Shown: one piece after another, positions 51,156 to 63,079 of the stretch
Numbering within the stretch: position 1 is the first letter of the stretch
Layout of the letters: the number at the start of each line of letters is the position of its first letter
Assembly: GCF_964019385.1 (NCBI RefSeq)
Contig: NC_088643.1
Span: forward strand, 80,108,999 to 80,172,998
Origin: Sycon ciliatum
Taxonomy: Eukaryota; Porifera; Calcarea; Leucosolenida; Sycettidae
DNA: 64,000 bases
Direction: 5' to 3'
Notes under the pieces: model-generated
What the model saw: only the letters and a program-made list of their open reading frames with translations
Told to the model about the DNA's origin: nothing
Database searches by the model: none
Made by a program: the position numbers and the translations under genes

Positions 51156-52388
51156 CTTGCTCATTCACTGGTTGTAGCTTCACAAAACACCACGGTATTC
51201 TACTTGGCCTTGCTTGGCAAACTCGTGGCAGAGCATGAAATCAGCACTGGACAAGTATTTAATGGGCGTTGTGCAAGTGAACAGCTCTGCTGTACACGTC
51301 CTCACAAAATCCGAGCTCTCTAAAGAAGTGGATCGTCACGGCTACTACTAGTATGCAAACTGCATGCCATTGCTACTATCATCAGACTTCTCCCACCATG
51401 GAAGCCTGCCATATTTCACTCCACTTGGGACAAGGAACAGAATTATTTTCTCGACGTCCTCTACAATCCCATGTATACAGTCATGTAGCTCATCACCAGT
51501 AATTAAAATTAATTATTTGTTTATTTTTTTCTCGCAACACGTTGCATGCATGCATGCAGCATGCAGTCGTTTTTTTGATTTTGCAAATATTTGCAATCCA
51601 CCATGCATGACGTCACCATCATTAAATTCTCAAGTCACATGGTACAACCCAGGTAACCATGGTAACTATGCCTCTGGTTTCTTGTTGACAACAACAACAA
51701 GCGCGCCAAGCGTAGACTCTACTCGTGGAGTCTAGTCGTACGACACATACTCAGTACACCATGGTACACATGGTACATGTACTCGCACATGCAAAGCGCG
51801 GTACGGGTAGACTACCAGGTGCAGGTATCGGGTACCAGGCCCAGGGTACAGTGCTAGCCGGTAGATCTACGCTTGGGCCGCGCCGGACTGGTCATCTGAT
51901 CCACAATCTCACAGGTCAGGGACGCGCGGGCGTCGCGAAATCCATTTTTGGAGTTTGTGGTTGTGGTTGCCCCGGTTGTGTTCGATTTTACCGTAGACTA
52001 CGTAGCTTACGACCCAGTACGCGAGGGTAGTATGCTGAGTGCATCGTATGCCACTTCCAAGTACAAAACTGGATTCCACGCTCACTGGTTGATGAACTAC
52101 AACAGTCACTGTGGTGTTCATGGTGTTCGTGTTCGCTGATCATGATCCATACCAGGTCAGGAAACAACCAACAGGCAACACCTGAACACTGAGTTGACAT
52201 GATCCGGTTTGCTGGTTTATGCCATTGTCTTTTGTACCGCGGAGGTTTTGCTACCTTAGAGGTTTGAAGCTTGGCAGTAGTTGTTGTTTTCTGTAGTCTC
52301 CGAGATCATGCAAGAATGATAGGACGATGAGCTGTAGACACCTGATTGGAGCTGGTTGCGAAGCAGAGAGAACGCCTATCTTCTCAGC
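51156..52388. promoter_or_regulatory. Divergent promoter region between carrier and RhoGAP genes
   Basis: The first exons of the minus-strand carrier (51155) and the plus-strand RhoGAP gene (52389) face away from each other across about 1.2 kb. The interval has no recognisable coding exon. It contains a perfect CRE octamer TGACGTCA at 51608-51615 inside a run of GCATGC-type palindromes (51544-51563). Sharing of promoter elements is an inference from geometry. Confidence 0.4.
51608..51615. promoter_or_regulatory. Perfect CRE/ATF site TGACGTCA
   Basis: The palindromic octamer bound by CREB/ATF factors lies 453 bp upstream of the carrier start codon. ATF-type control would fit a stress-responsive mitochondrial gene, but a single octamer can occur by chance. 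Confidence 0.35.
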
Positions 52389-55300
52389 ATGTCCGGCAAC
52401 GCGGGTAAGGACTCTTTAGTTTTCAGGCAGTCAGGTGTACTTTGGGCTGTGTGCTGCTGGAAGTTGGTGATTCATCAAGTAGTTACTCTACACCGGAAAC
52501 CTGTTGTATGTGTGGGGAAGGACACCCGCAGCAACACAGCCCATGAAGGTTTGATCCGCGTGTAGGCTCTTCAGAAAATAAACCTTTCCGATGGGAGAAT
52601 GCTGCGGTTGGAAGAACTTTCTGCTGGTGTCATTGAGGGTCACTGATTCAATTCAATTTGAGGCTGGACAATGGTGTTTCTTCGCGTGCTCAGAGTTATG
52701 AAAGATACCGTCGATGCTTTCCCAAGAACGATTCAAGGACTTGTAATGTCTACAATAATACAATCATGTACATGTGTACCAGTTACACTTCTGAAGTTGC
52801 CCTGCAATTTTATTCACACTATGGAAACTGACATTGTGCAGATGAAGGGAGATCTCAGTGTTGAACGCACCGAAGCTATTCAAACTTTACTTGCATGTGT
52901 ACGTGCTTGTTTGGTTATGAAGTAACGTTAGTTGGAACACGTCGATCGTCCAAATAGCTAGGAGCATCTTTTTTTTCTTGACAAAAGAATTCGAAAATTG
53001 GCAACCCAGGATACCCAACTTGTCAAGTTCCAAGTAGTTCTCTTTGCTTCACGTGGGATGGTGCTTAGTGGTTTATGACTGTATACATGTAGCTCCCACA
53101 TACTGTATAAGGAGAAATATTAGTCTGGAATTTAATTTCGTCTTTTTCGTCAAAGGAGCTTTTGGACTAAATTAAATGCCCGACGAATGTCCATTTAGAA
53201 AGGAAAAGGAAATATAGATACGAGTTGAGAGTAACTCTCCATCACTTTAACCAGATACTACATTGTATATACAGTCAGAAAGTGCAACAACTAGGCACAA
53301 AACTGACAGAGTACTGAGACATTCGACGTCCTGACACCTAGCTTCAACACATCTCCGTGGCGCTAACCGTAACCTTGAACCTTCCAAGTTGGAAGGCTGT
53401 CGGTTAGCGCTACGGAGATGTGTTGAAGCTAGGTGTCAGGACGTCGAATGTCTCAGTACTCTGTCAGTTTTGTGCCTAGTTATTGCACTTTCTGACTGTA
53501 TATAGTATCTGATTAAAGTGATGGAGATACTCTCAACTCGTATCCATATTTCCTTTTCCTTTCTACATTTATTATTGGCTCAACATCCGAGTTTCAGAAT
53601 GTCCATTTGTCCAGCTTTTCAATACACTCTTATGATCGATGGATGAAATTTACAACTGGACAAACTCCCTTTCTTTGGAGTTGGACGAAATTATTGACCG
53701 ACGAAAATTTCTGCCTGTACGAGGTGATTCGTAATATTTTAACATTGAGTCATTTCCTAACAAATCGGTAAAATATCTCATTGCAAGCACCTGCAAAAAG
53801 TCACGTCAAATTTCTTTTTGCCATTGCCATTGCCAATGTTCTGTCAAGTTCGCCTCCAAAATTGAGACTGATATTCCTTCAGGAAGTGACATTGCAAGAG
53901 CGTTCAGTCTGCATGTGCGCGATGTTTACGGTAAAATAGAGTATAAGAGAGTCATAGCCGCTGGTTTCAACCTCGAGTGACAACATATTTAGCTGAATAG
54001 GAAGCATATGATAGCTACATACTGGAAACGACGCCTGGGAAGGAGGAATGTCGGTGTGTTGGCCCTAGTAATGGCCAAACATTGGCAATCACTGAATTTG
54101 CTAACAGATGTTGATCACAATTACACATGAAATCAGGTTGATACACCTATTGCTATGTAAGCTTGAATGGCTTGTATTTGGATGAACATGATCTTGATCC
54201 AGTCTTGCTGGACCATCCTGGAGACGTAGGGTCTCCTTCTATTGAAAACTAACTTGAAATTGTGCTGCTAAGGCCTATTTTACCACGATGTTAAGAAATG
54301 ACCACAACAAATAATATGCGGAAAAATTGCCATTTTTCAACTGCCACCTGCTTCCCAACACCAAGGATTATGTGAATGAGAATCCCAACATTGCAATCCA
54401 AGGATATCAGTATTACATATTATTTAGAGGACGAAATGGAAAGATTCACACCTCGAACCCTACAGAAGGCTTTTTTACTTTCGTGTTAAATAATGACGAA
54501 TCACCTCGTACAGTACCTAATGCTGGATTGTGACACTTCAACTACCGTCATACTTACATGTATGTTTTCAATAGCTACGGCCTCCGTTTCCATCGCGACA
54601 GTCACTGCATGTTTGTGGTCGGCGGATAATATCAGCCAAAAAATCTACAGAATTAATTTCTTTCATTTATCTGGGACAGCTCTAGCTCATACAGGTGTTT
54701 GTGTGGTTAGAGAAGAGGAGCAGAATTTGCAGAATTGCCCACCCTATCCTCAGACCTCTGTATGTTGTTTTCCAGACACATGTACACTGTATGCACCGGA
54801 AAGTACCGTTGATCCCCCCCCCCCCCCTCCCCCCCATCCCCCACACACTCCACACACTGTGTCGCTTCCCAGTTGGTGTTTAGCAGGAGGCAGGAGTTAG
54901 ATCAAGGTTGTCAAGTGCAGTACATGTACATGTGCTAGCAGTATGTACTGTGCAGTACACAAAATTAATATCGTTTTCATGCAAGCGATGCAGGCTGTAC
55001 TATGTTAACTCCTCGTACTGGCATAGTCCTTGGTGCCGTGTGTGCAAGGAATCTGCCATACGTGCACATGCCAGGCTAACCTGTGCACTCGTGTTGAGAT
55101 ATCCGTGATGTGTGTTGTAGATACCCGTGATGTGTGTTGTAGATATCGCCAGTACGATCTCAAACATTTGACTTGCAAGTGCAATGTAATGGACTGCCTC
55201 TGCCAACTGTTCGCTCTGCGAAATATTTAGGTCTCCACTTTGATGCGGACATGAGCTGGAACACCATGGTTGACCACGTCGCACGGGGCGTCGCGTCGAA

Positions 55301-58300
55301 AGTTGGCGTGCTCAGACGATACGCTACGTTCCTGCCTTTTCAATGTCGCATAGCCTATTTTCGTTCTTTCATTTTATCACACTTTATGTATGCCGCTTCT
55401 GCTTACTTACCATTTCTCACGGCGTATCAAAGTCGACGGCTTAATGGGCTCTTCAAGCGTGCTGTACGCACAGTCTGTCGGGTACCTCCCGGGACACCCA
55501 CAAGCAATATTCTTACACGCATGAACATCCAAACATTGACCACATACGCCAACATGCACCTTCTGGTTTTTATCTAGCGTTGTCTCCATGACTCCTCTAA
55601 CATCAGCATGTTGTTCGCTAACTTTTTCAGCCGCAGTAATTCCACTCAAACTCGTGGTAGGCACAGCAATTTACTGATTGTCCCAGCCAGCCCAACTGCA
55701 TATCTTGCCAAACGTGTCACCTATGCTGGGACCATCTTATGGAACCAGCTCCCCGCTGCGGTCAGGCAAGAAAGAAAACGCAATCGCTTTAAGTCAATGG
55801 CTCTTGCCTTTTTGCTTACCAGATAAATAAGCCTTTTTACAAATGCTGTATGCACTGCTCTACGTTATTTTCTCCCTATGCAAGTCGCAACTCCTGTTTT
55901 GAGTTGTTTTTCTTCTCTCTTTTATTTCCCTACTAGTTGCTGTTACACTCACTGATCCTTATGCACAGATATACAGCATTCCCTCACTAGTGGGACCATT
56001 GTTATTAGGCTAGGGCCTGTTTTGGACTTCCCACTCTAAATAAAGAATACAAACAACAGCAATACCCGTGATGTGTGTTGTAGATACCCGTGATGTGTGT
56101 TGTAGATACCATCAAGAGTATAATTATAACCCCCCAAGAGTGTGCAACTCCTGATATCTTTTCTATGGGGTATACCGACGGCGAAAACTCACATCACGTG
56201 GTGCAGTGTCGCAGTTGTACGTTTCCAGCCCGTTTTTAGCGAGCAGCGGAATAATAAAAAAGCACTCTCTGACAGAAACTCACCGCGGGTATGCAAATCT
56301 TCAGCATGATCGTGGCAGATATTTGGATAGCGCGCACACTATGCTTCGTTTGTACGTAGTACGAACGTACCTGAGACACGTGATGTGAGTTTTCGCCGCC
56401 GCAGACCCCATATGCAGAATTGCACACTCTTGTGGGGGGGGGGGGGGGGGGGGGTATACTCTTGATACCGTGTGTCTGTGTTAGGTGGTATATGTGGCAC
56501 TTTGTGCTTAGCAGCTACCACATGGGTTAGCTTGTGTTTGTGCTTAGTGCAATGGTTGCAAGTGAAATCTGACCCTGAATTATAAGTATTTTACGTGCAA
56601 TCCGCAGACCTTAAATTAATCGTGTTCAGTAGTGTGCATGCCCGTCGCACGCTAGCAAACAGCAAAGCGTGAAGATCACTTCTATGGCTTTCACTCTCTG
56701 GCCTTGCGTGTGCACAAGTACTGCTGCATACATGTGTATCGTCATGCCCAGGATGATCCTTGCTGGCAGGTCAACATACAAAATAGAGTAAAACCTATGT
56801 TTGCTGCACCCTGTACCAAGCAGAATCCTGTTTTGATCGGACAGATTTTCACGCTCCAAAGTGCTATGGATTGTGCCTGTCATATCAAAACAGTTTTGTT
56901 GTGTAACTTGTGTCAGATACCGGTATACATTTCAACAGGTTTGTTTCATAAGATTAATTTGTTGCTGTGTTTTCCTCCTGCAGACATAACATTAGTTAGA
57001 TCAACACCACCAGGGGCAGCAACAGCATTAGCTGAGGTCCACCACAATGTCCTTTCACCCAAGGGCCGTTCGGGCAAACGGGTGAACGGATCATTGAATC
57101 TAGAATGTTACTGGGAAGAAGCCAAGCGCATTGAGCAGGAGTCACCTGGCATAGCAGAGAAGCCGACATCGGAGTACGAGGACCCTAAAGAGGATAGGGA
57201 GACAGGTGAATGATCATAGTGCTCAATTCTGTTTTACTGATTGTTGTACTGTACGAGGTGCAGAGTTGCCTCCATGTCAGCTGAGCTATGTTGTGTTCCA
57301 TTGTCTATCAATGTCCCTTCTGAAACACTCAAGCTATTACAGCAGACTTCACATTCTTTCGTCATAATCCAATGTTCAAAGTCTTACTGCACTGACCAAA
57401 TGGTAATGTTGGCAGAATTGAGCCATTTGCCACAGAGATAGTCAAGGAATTTGCAGGATAACACTGGTGCTAGGAGGTTCGGTGGCACGGTGCGTGCCTC
57501 AATGGCCGCCGAAATCTGCTCAGAAAGACTGCTGCTACAACTGCTGTCGCAGGTCATGAAGTTCTGTCATCGATCATATTGATATTGAACCAGTGCACCG
57601 AGGCCCCAAGTATTGGGGTTAACGTATAAGTGGTAAATATGGTATGTATTCTTTGTTAGTGTGTACAAAGACAATAGTCTATAGAAAGGCATACAACTGC
57701 TTCAGTCCAATAAGGGAGGTTGGATAGCGTCAAGAGTACATGAAAACCAGAGTGTGCAGCTTGGGGCCTTTTCTGCTATGGGTGTCTGTCACGGCGAAAT
57801 TCCGTGATTACTGTGTAATACATCATATTTGGCCCAGATCTGAGGCGGGAAATGGCGTAGTACGTACAACTGAGCTGCAGTTGTGCAGAAAGAGACCTGC
57901 TTGAATCCTGCTTGTACGCACTACATCACTAAAATGATGTAATCACGGAATTCCGCCGTGACAGCCACCCATCCGAGCTGCACACTCTGGTTTTCATGTT
58001 CTCTTGATAGCGTGTAGTCTACCTGAACTCACTGGGAGTCCTTTCCCAGACTCATGAATGATGGTCGGAGTCAGCCCTGCAACAATCCACTGTTTGTCTG
58101 CTGTTTGAATACTGCATGCACAGACCCGGAAGCTGATGGCACGCCTGAACCAGGTCGGAAAGATGCGCGGCCCGCCTCGGTGCTGTCACTCAGCGAGGCC
58201 GTCACTGTTGTCAAGCATGTAGCCCTGCTCAGCGCCATGGTGCGTAAGCGGCGCCATGCACTGGCCCGCGCCAGCCTGCAGGAGGACGCGCCCGGCGACA

Positions 58301-61300
58301 GCGAGGTCATCTCTCCGCTGCGGACGTCATGTGACTGTGCACATCACTACGCCGATCATTCCGAGTGAGTGTATGATGTCATTGTGATGTAATAGCCAGC
58401 ACTAGTAGAAGTGCCTCGCACTACATTCTACATGTGTAGCTACCAATGATCGGATTTCACTTTGGACAATCTTGACCTTGAACTAGCCCCCTTGTCTACA
58501 CTCAAATGCTTTATCTTTGGCCGTGTTTACATGAGATGTTTCAACCCGGGTTGAAAAGTATGAAAAAAGTCAAGCTCCGTATGAAGACATCCAAGAAGAA
58601 GATTGCCTGATGAGTCCAGCGGGGACGAAACGTACGTCGCAATCGAGCTATGTCGTTGCTGTGTCATCATCTATGTGCCATGCGCTACTTGATGTACCAG
58701 CCTGCTATGCCGGATACCGCCAGCCATGCATCGACCAGGCGCGAACTGATGGTGGTGGTGAGAAGGAGAGCTCTGTGCCAGAACTTTACAGCCTAGAGAG
58801 CGTGTGTGGGCAGGCGTGTGTTTACCGCCATATTGCCAGGTGTGTCTTTACCACCATATTTATCAACCATGGGTTGAAAAGTATGGTGGAAAAATGTGGG
58901 TGCTAACATGAACAGGGTTGACCCAGGGAGATTGCTGATAGCAAGAGTACATAATCCCAAGTGTGCGCAACTGCCTGCACAACCGCAATCTAGTACTGTG
59001 AGTCTGTGAACGCAGAACTTCGCATGACACCAAGGTTACGCTGGCAAACAGTGCAAACTGACCAGCTGAGCGTTGAACCGAAAGCAGGATTATGTACAAC
59101 TTGGTACGTACATGTATCTATTATGCACAGGGTGCAAATAATTATGTGTAGGGGGTTGTCACGTGATGTTAAGTTCTGCTGCCGTTGACTACATAGGCTG
59201 GAGTTGCACACTCCAGGGGCTCTGTACTATTGCAATGGTAGGCATCAAAAGTCAATTTCCAGAGTCCTGTATAGTCGCATGGCTACTTAGGTGGGACATG
59301 TGCCTGTGCAATCCCAGCTCGAAATACGCACATAAGTACAGTATTATGCAAGCCTTGCCGGATAGGTAACATGTTTTCACGGTGACAGCATGAACAAGGC
59401 GAGGACCGAGACTCTACCAACCGGTTTATGGTTGTAGTCAGGAGCACTGTTTCCCATACAGTGCGTCCTCGCCTTGTTCACGCTGTCACCGTGAAAACAT
59501 AAGTACAGTAGTACGTTTCCTGTCCAACCCAGGTTAAGCGCTGTGTATTATGTAAACACTCCTGTCAATCCATGTTCATGCCAGTCTGAAAACTCGTATG
59601 GGAACACAGCCTTTCCCTGATACAGTTTACCGTAATCCCCTGCATACAAGAACAGTTTGTATTATCTGGAAACGCGCTGTTCCACGATTTTTCCAAGTGA
59701 TTGTTCTTCATGTGTAAGCAAATGTGCTTGTACTTAGCGTTTGCGAATTTAGTGAAGTCTCAGCATACAGTGTAGCTGTTCACGTACATACACACCCTGT
59801 GCTGTGTGATGCATGCTGGTCTGCACTACACCTACCACACTTCTTGCCCATGCAAATATATGCGGGACTGCTGTACGCATACGTGTATTCATGCTTGTAT
59901 TTATGCTTGCCTTTGTACTTTCTACTTGCAGCCCCCATCCTGGTGACCCCCGCGACAACGACTATCTGGTATTACAGTACGGAGAAGACGGTCGTACGGA
60001 TGAATCACAACCGCTGCCTGAGTATCGACTGCGGTTTCAGCCGACGGGCGTATCCTACATGGATGACTTATCGGTTCCAGATCGTGACAAGATACGTCAC
60101 ATTGCACTGCTGGAGCTGACGTCGCTGTTCGATCGCCACAGCTTACCGCTGCGAGTGTCCCGTCCACCCAAGCGGAAAGCAACCACATCCGAGTCTAAGG
60201 TTCTTGGTGTGCCGCTGACCACTCTACTGGAAAGAGATCAGGAGCGGATACCAACTGCCAAGTGTCCTGTCTTCATGGAAGAGGTAATGGAGTCGGCTGA
60301 GCTTAATTTCAAGGCATCGAGTACAGCTGGAACCCTGGTAACCCAAATCCCAACTTGCAGGGGGACCTCTAGTTATCGAAACGTGTACCCCAAGGCAGTG
60401 TGTATGTCAAATGCTTGCATTGTCACACAGAGTTGCGTTATGCATCTCACACCCTCTGCACTGGCGAGTACTGCTCGAGTACAGCCTGCTTGTGCACCCT
60501 GAGCTTCAAATTATCAGTAGGAATTCGACACATGTTTTATGTAGGCGGATTTCATGAGACTTCTAACAAGGGCGTATGTGCCCAGTTTGCGGTTCGAATT
60601 ATCAGACAAGAAAATGTAGGGATCTTATTGAAATCTTATTGACTGAAATTGAATTGGTGTAAGCCACGTTTGAATTACAGTCAACCTCGAAAATAATCAA
60701 TGACCTCGACCTAGTGACCATTTGACTGCATACTTTAAGCCTCACGAATAACGGCACTTTTCTAATGCACGGTTGGGGGGGGGGGAGGGGTGCTATTCGC
60801 AAGGCTGACTATATCCGGATTCCACTTGCATGTGCATTGAAAACATTCTTCTGTCCTCTTCATCCTTGGCTGCGCCCACAATCCAAACCTAATTCAACGT
60901 GAACCCTGCTTTTTGCTTGTACGGGTATCATCAGGGATATCGTAGCTACTGTCCATTCATCCAAATAGCGGTAGATATGGTAAAACGTTGCTAAAAACAA
61001 CTGTACTTACTGCATTATGCGAACTGTGCAGTTCTTCCTTGTCACATTAATTTGAGGTCGGGAAAGTCCAAGGGAGCTAGAAATTCAGCCAGGTTTTACA
61101 ATATAGGATGGGTGGACTGTGACAAGACGTATGCAGAAGCAGGTCCCAGCCCAGAAATTTCGGGCTTTCGAGCCTATTTATTTAGCCAAAACCTGGCATC
61201 CCAAAGCCAACGCAACTATTTGGGATAAATGGACTACAGTGAAAACCTTCTGGCAAGCTGTTTCAGTTCAGATCTCTAGGTGTGTTTAGCTCTGGTGGAT

Positions 61301-61891
61301 TAGTTTACTAGCAGTTTCCCTGTGGATATGCTTTGTGTTGCAAGACATAATTGTTGTTCTCCAATGTCCCTGTGTATTCCTTGCAGATTTGTAATTTCTT
61401 AGATGAAAATGGTACGTGAGCTGTGTACACTGCTCTATCAGACTATGGCTGGTTTGCTTGTAGCTGTGTTTAGAATGTATCTAACCACATCCATAGTGCA
61501 TATACATCAGGATGCTGTAGGGCCTATGGAAAGACGCCATGGGCAAGTGGAACGGAAAGACGACATGGGCTTCGCTCCTGGACTGTCTGTTTCAATTGCC
61601 CCTAAGGGCAAGTCCAGTTTATGCATGCGCAACTATGGCACAGCGGGTCTGTGCCATGTTTGGAGTCAGCAGTTCATGACTGCAGTTGCGTGGGTCATAT
61701 AGAGCCTCCAAATCCAAGGTCGCTACCCACAGATCGTTTTGGGTGCTATGGCCTCATGTTGTCTCCATAGATGCAATTACTCCTTGATGCACATATGGGG
61801 CACGTGGATGACAAAAGGAAGTGTATTCTTTGCTTGGTTTGGCAGATTGACCCATTTCAACCACTGCAGCACTGTGTGTGGAGAGAGAGAG

Positions 61892-61975
<84 letters not shown>

Positions 61976-63079
61976 GTGTGTGTGAGGAATTCCTGGTCCT
62001 TTATTCCCTGAGGTTTGGCTGCTTAGCCTATTCTCTGTTCTATTTCCAATTTTCCATATGGCAGAGTGTTGATCTTGTGGATTTCCTTTTCTGTCATTCT
62101 ACTGTGCAGCGCTGAAGGACGAAGGAATTTTGCGTATTCCGGGCAATTCGGCAAGATTAAAGGTGTGGTATACACAATCTAGCTTGACTAATTCATTCCT
62201 CCATCTGCGTGTTAAAAGCAAAATGGCTACTGCAAATAATTGGATTAGCTTTCCCGCCTTTCTAAAAGAACTGTTACTGTGTGATTTGATCTGTCATGTC
62301 ATTTTGGCATGGATGTCTAGTTGTGGCACGACAATTTGAAGTCTATTTCGGCAATTTATTGTTCGATGGGCGAGGTGCAGCTGGCAGTCAACACTAAAAA
62401 AGCCCAAAAGTCAGTACACGATGTATAATGATCATGCTGCCAGCAAGTGATCACTAGTATAAATGCTAGTTGGTCAACTTGTGTCACATTGATCAGCAAT
62501 CTGGTGACTCTTCCTGCTTCAACATTGGAAGAAAGTTGGAGAGCGAGCGCAGGGGAACTGCGTAAGCTAGGTCTAGCTGTAAACTGTGTGCAGCCATGCT
62601 ATCAGCAGGACTTTACAGCGCCAATCATTGACTGACTGTTGCTCTGATGTGTAATACTGTAAAAGCAGAAATTTTCGGCAACTTCGGTGCCAACACTTTT
62701 ACCGAAAATAAAACGCATCGAAAATGTCGATATAGTACTATAATTATAGTGCACTTACCTGGACAGCGGGTTTACCGAGAATTTCCCATCCACCGAATCG
62801 CCGATTTTGGAGAATACCGAAAATACTACACCACCGAAAATTTCTGCTTTTACACTATCTTTGATTGTCCTTAAAAGGAGAACTGTCACTGGGATGGTGA
62901 TTTCATCTTTGCTCGGTATGGTGGTGTTTCAATTGGCACGTTCTGAATTATCTGTTTTTCTGCGTTTTTGCGCTGCAGAGACTACGGGAGGAGTTAGAGA
63001 AAGGGTATGATGAAGGCACGTTTTCTTGGGCTGGCCGAAGAACAAATGATGCAGCAACGCTATTGAAGCAGTATCTAAG
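52389..63079 (+). CDS. ARHGAP18/28/40-type Rho GTPase-activating protein, 3' part beyond right edge
   Basis: GTPase-activating protein of the ARHGAP18/28/40 (Drosophila conundrum) group, expected to switch off Rho GTPases and shape the actin cytoskeleton. Exons: 52389-52404 (tentative start exon, MSGNA), 56984-57205, 58124-58364, 59932-60283, 61387-61411, 62110-62162, 62979-63079; all phases agree. ECYWEEAKRIEQ in the second exon resembles the YWxELExI segment of ARHGAP18. DKIRHIALLELTSLFD and LGVPLTTLLERDQERIP in the fourth precede the RhoGAP domain. The catalytic arginine-finger block is EGILRIPG, Arg codon 62133-62135, followed by YDEGTFSW and NDAATLLKQYLR. The rest of the RhoGAP fold (after QYLR) is not in the window, so the gene continues right. 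The start exon is chosen because ATG plus 16 nt ends in a GTAAGG donor in the right phase; it is the least certain part. The exact paralogue is not resolvable. Confidence 0.88.
53196..53565. mobile_element. 370-bp fold-back element, near-perfect palindrome
   Basis: The left arm (from AGAAAGGAAAAGGAAATAT) and right arm (ending ATATTTCCTTTTCCTTTCT) are inverted copies over about 180 bp each, with only scattered mismatches and a centre at the AACCTTCCAAGTTGGAAGG hairpin near 53385-53400. The transcript of the RhoGAP intron would form a very long hairpin. Confidence 0.88.
55099..56110. repeat. LINE insertion flanked by duplicated 22-bp repeat arrays
   Basis: Two copies of the unit CCCGTGATGTGTGTTGTAGATA occur immediately before the LINE fragment (55099-55146) and two copies occur immediately after its tail (56063-56110). 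The arrangement fits a long target-site duplication of about 45 bp created when the LINE landed in a two-unit repeat. Confidence 0.7.
55145..55826 (+). pseudogene. 5'-truncated LINE ORF2 C-terminal fragment
   Basis: The frame begins near 55173 with AKYLGLHFDADMSWNTMVDH, a typical post-catalytic segment of jockey/RTE/CR1-type LINE reverse transcriptases. It continues through FILSHFMYAASAYLPFL and RAVRTVCRVPPGT. A TAG at about 55575 interrupts the frame, which then continues to WNQLPAAVRQERKRNRFKS and stops at 55826. It belongs to a different LINE lineage from the copy at 29740. AATAAAG and a short A/C-rich tail follow near 56040. Copies of a 22-bp repeat flank it on both sides (see the target-duplication entry). 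Confidence 0.82.
56112..56470. mobile_element. Member of the ATCAAGAGTATA family with a G-tract
   Basis: ATCAAGAGTATAATTATAAC and GAGTGTGCAACTCC at the left; ATTGCACACTCTTG, a run of about 20 G, and TATACTCTTGAT at the right. CACGTGATGTGAGTTTTCGCC is present inverted on both halves. Related partial copies with the same ACTCACATCACGTGGTG motif are at about 21110-21240 and 22755-22865. Confidence 0.7.
57728..58012. mobile_element. MITE of the ATCAAGAGTACATG family
   Basis: Terminal CAAGAGTACATGAAAACC and GGTTTTCATGTTCTCTTG are inverted over about 33 bp, with inner CCGTGATTAC also inverted. It belongs to the most frequent element family here. In the intron between RhoGAP exons 2 and 3. Confidence 0.75.
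58601..58644 (+). ncRNA. Type I hammerhead ribozyme with minimal stem III
   Basis: The full conserved core can be read directly. GATTGC (58601-58606) pairs with GCAATC (58639-58644) as stem I. CTGATGA is at 58607-58613. GTCC and GGAC (58614-58617, 58623-58626) form stem II around the loop AGCGG. GAAA is at 58627-58630, followed by a very short stem III (CG-TA-CG, 58631-58636). The cleavage triplet GTC ends at 58638, just before stem I resumes. Self-cleavage would be expected between 58638 and 58639. Known hammerheads with such short stem III occur in retrozymes, Penelope-like elements and satellite repeats and often act as dimers. It lies in an intron of the RhoGAP gene on the sense strand; no associated reverse transcriptase was seen nearby. 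Activity is inferred from the sequence only. Confidence 0.88.
58936..59240. mobile_element. Diverged member of the ATCAAGAGTACATG family
   Basis: GATAGCAAGAGTACATAATC followed by GTGTGCGCAACTGC at the left, with GGAGTTGCACACTCC near the right end. The terminus is degraded. Confidence 0.5.
59369..59503. mobile_element. Short fold-back MITE with 36-bp arms
   Basis: ATGTTTTCACGGTGACAGC...GGCGAGGAC at the left is repeated inverted at the right with one or two mismatches, around a 60-bp centre. Confidence 0.78.
60284..61386. other. RhoGAP intron without recognisable features
   Basis: Only short ORFs, a short G-rich run near 60775-60786 and no repeat family I could define. Confidence 0.5.
61880..61970. 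repeat. (GA)n microsatellite
   Basis: About 45 GA units in a RhoGAP intron. Confidence 0.95.

Larger units (their letters stand above)
52405..56983. other. First RhoGAP intron (4.6 kb)
   Basis: Holds the fold-back element at 53196, the LINE fragment at 55145 and the MITE at 56112. The stretches 52405-53195 and 53566-55090 show ORFs under 140 codons with no recognisable family. Confidence 0.5.
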
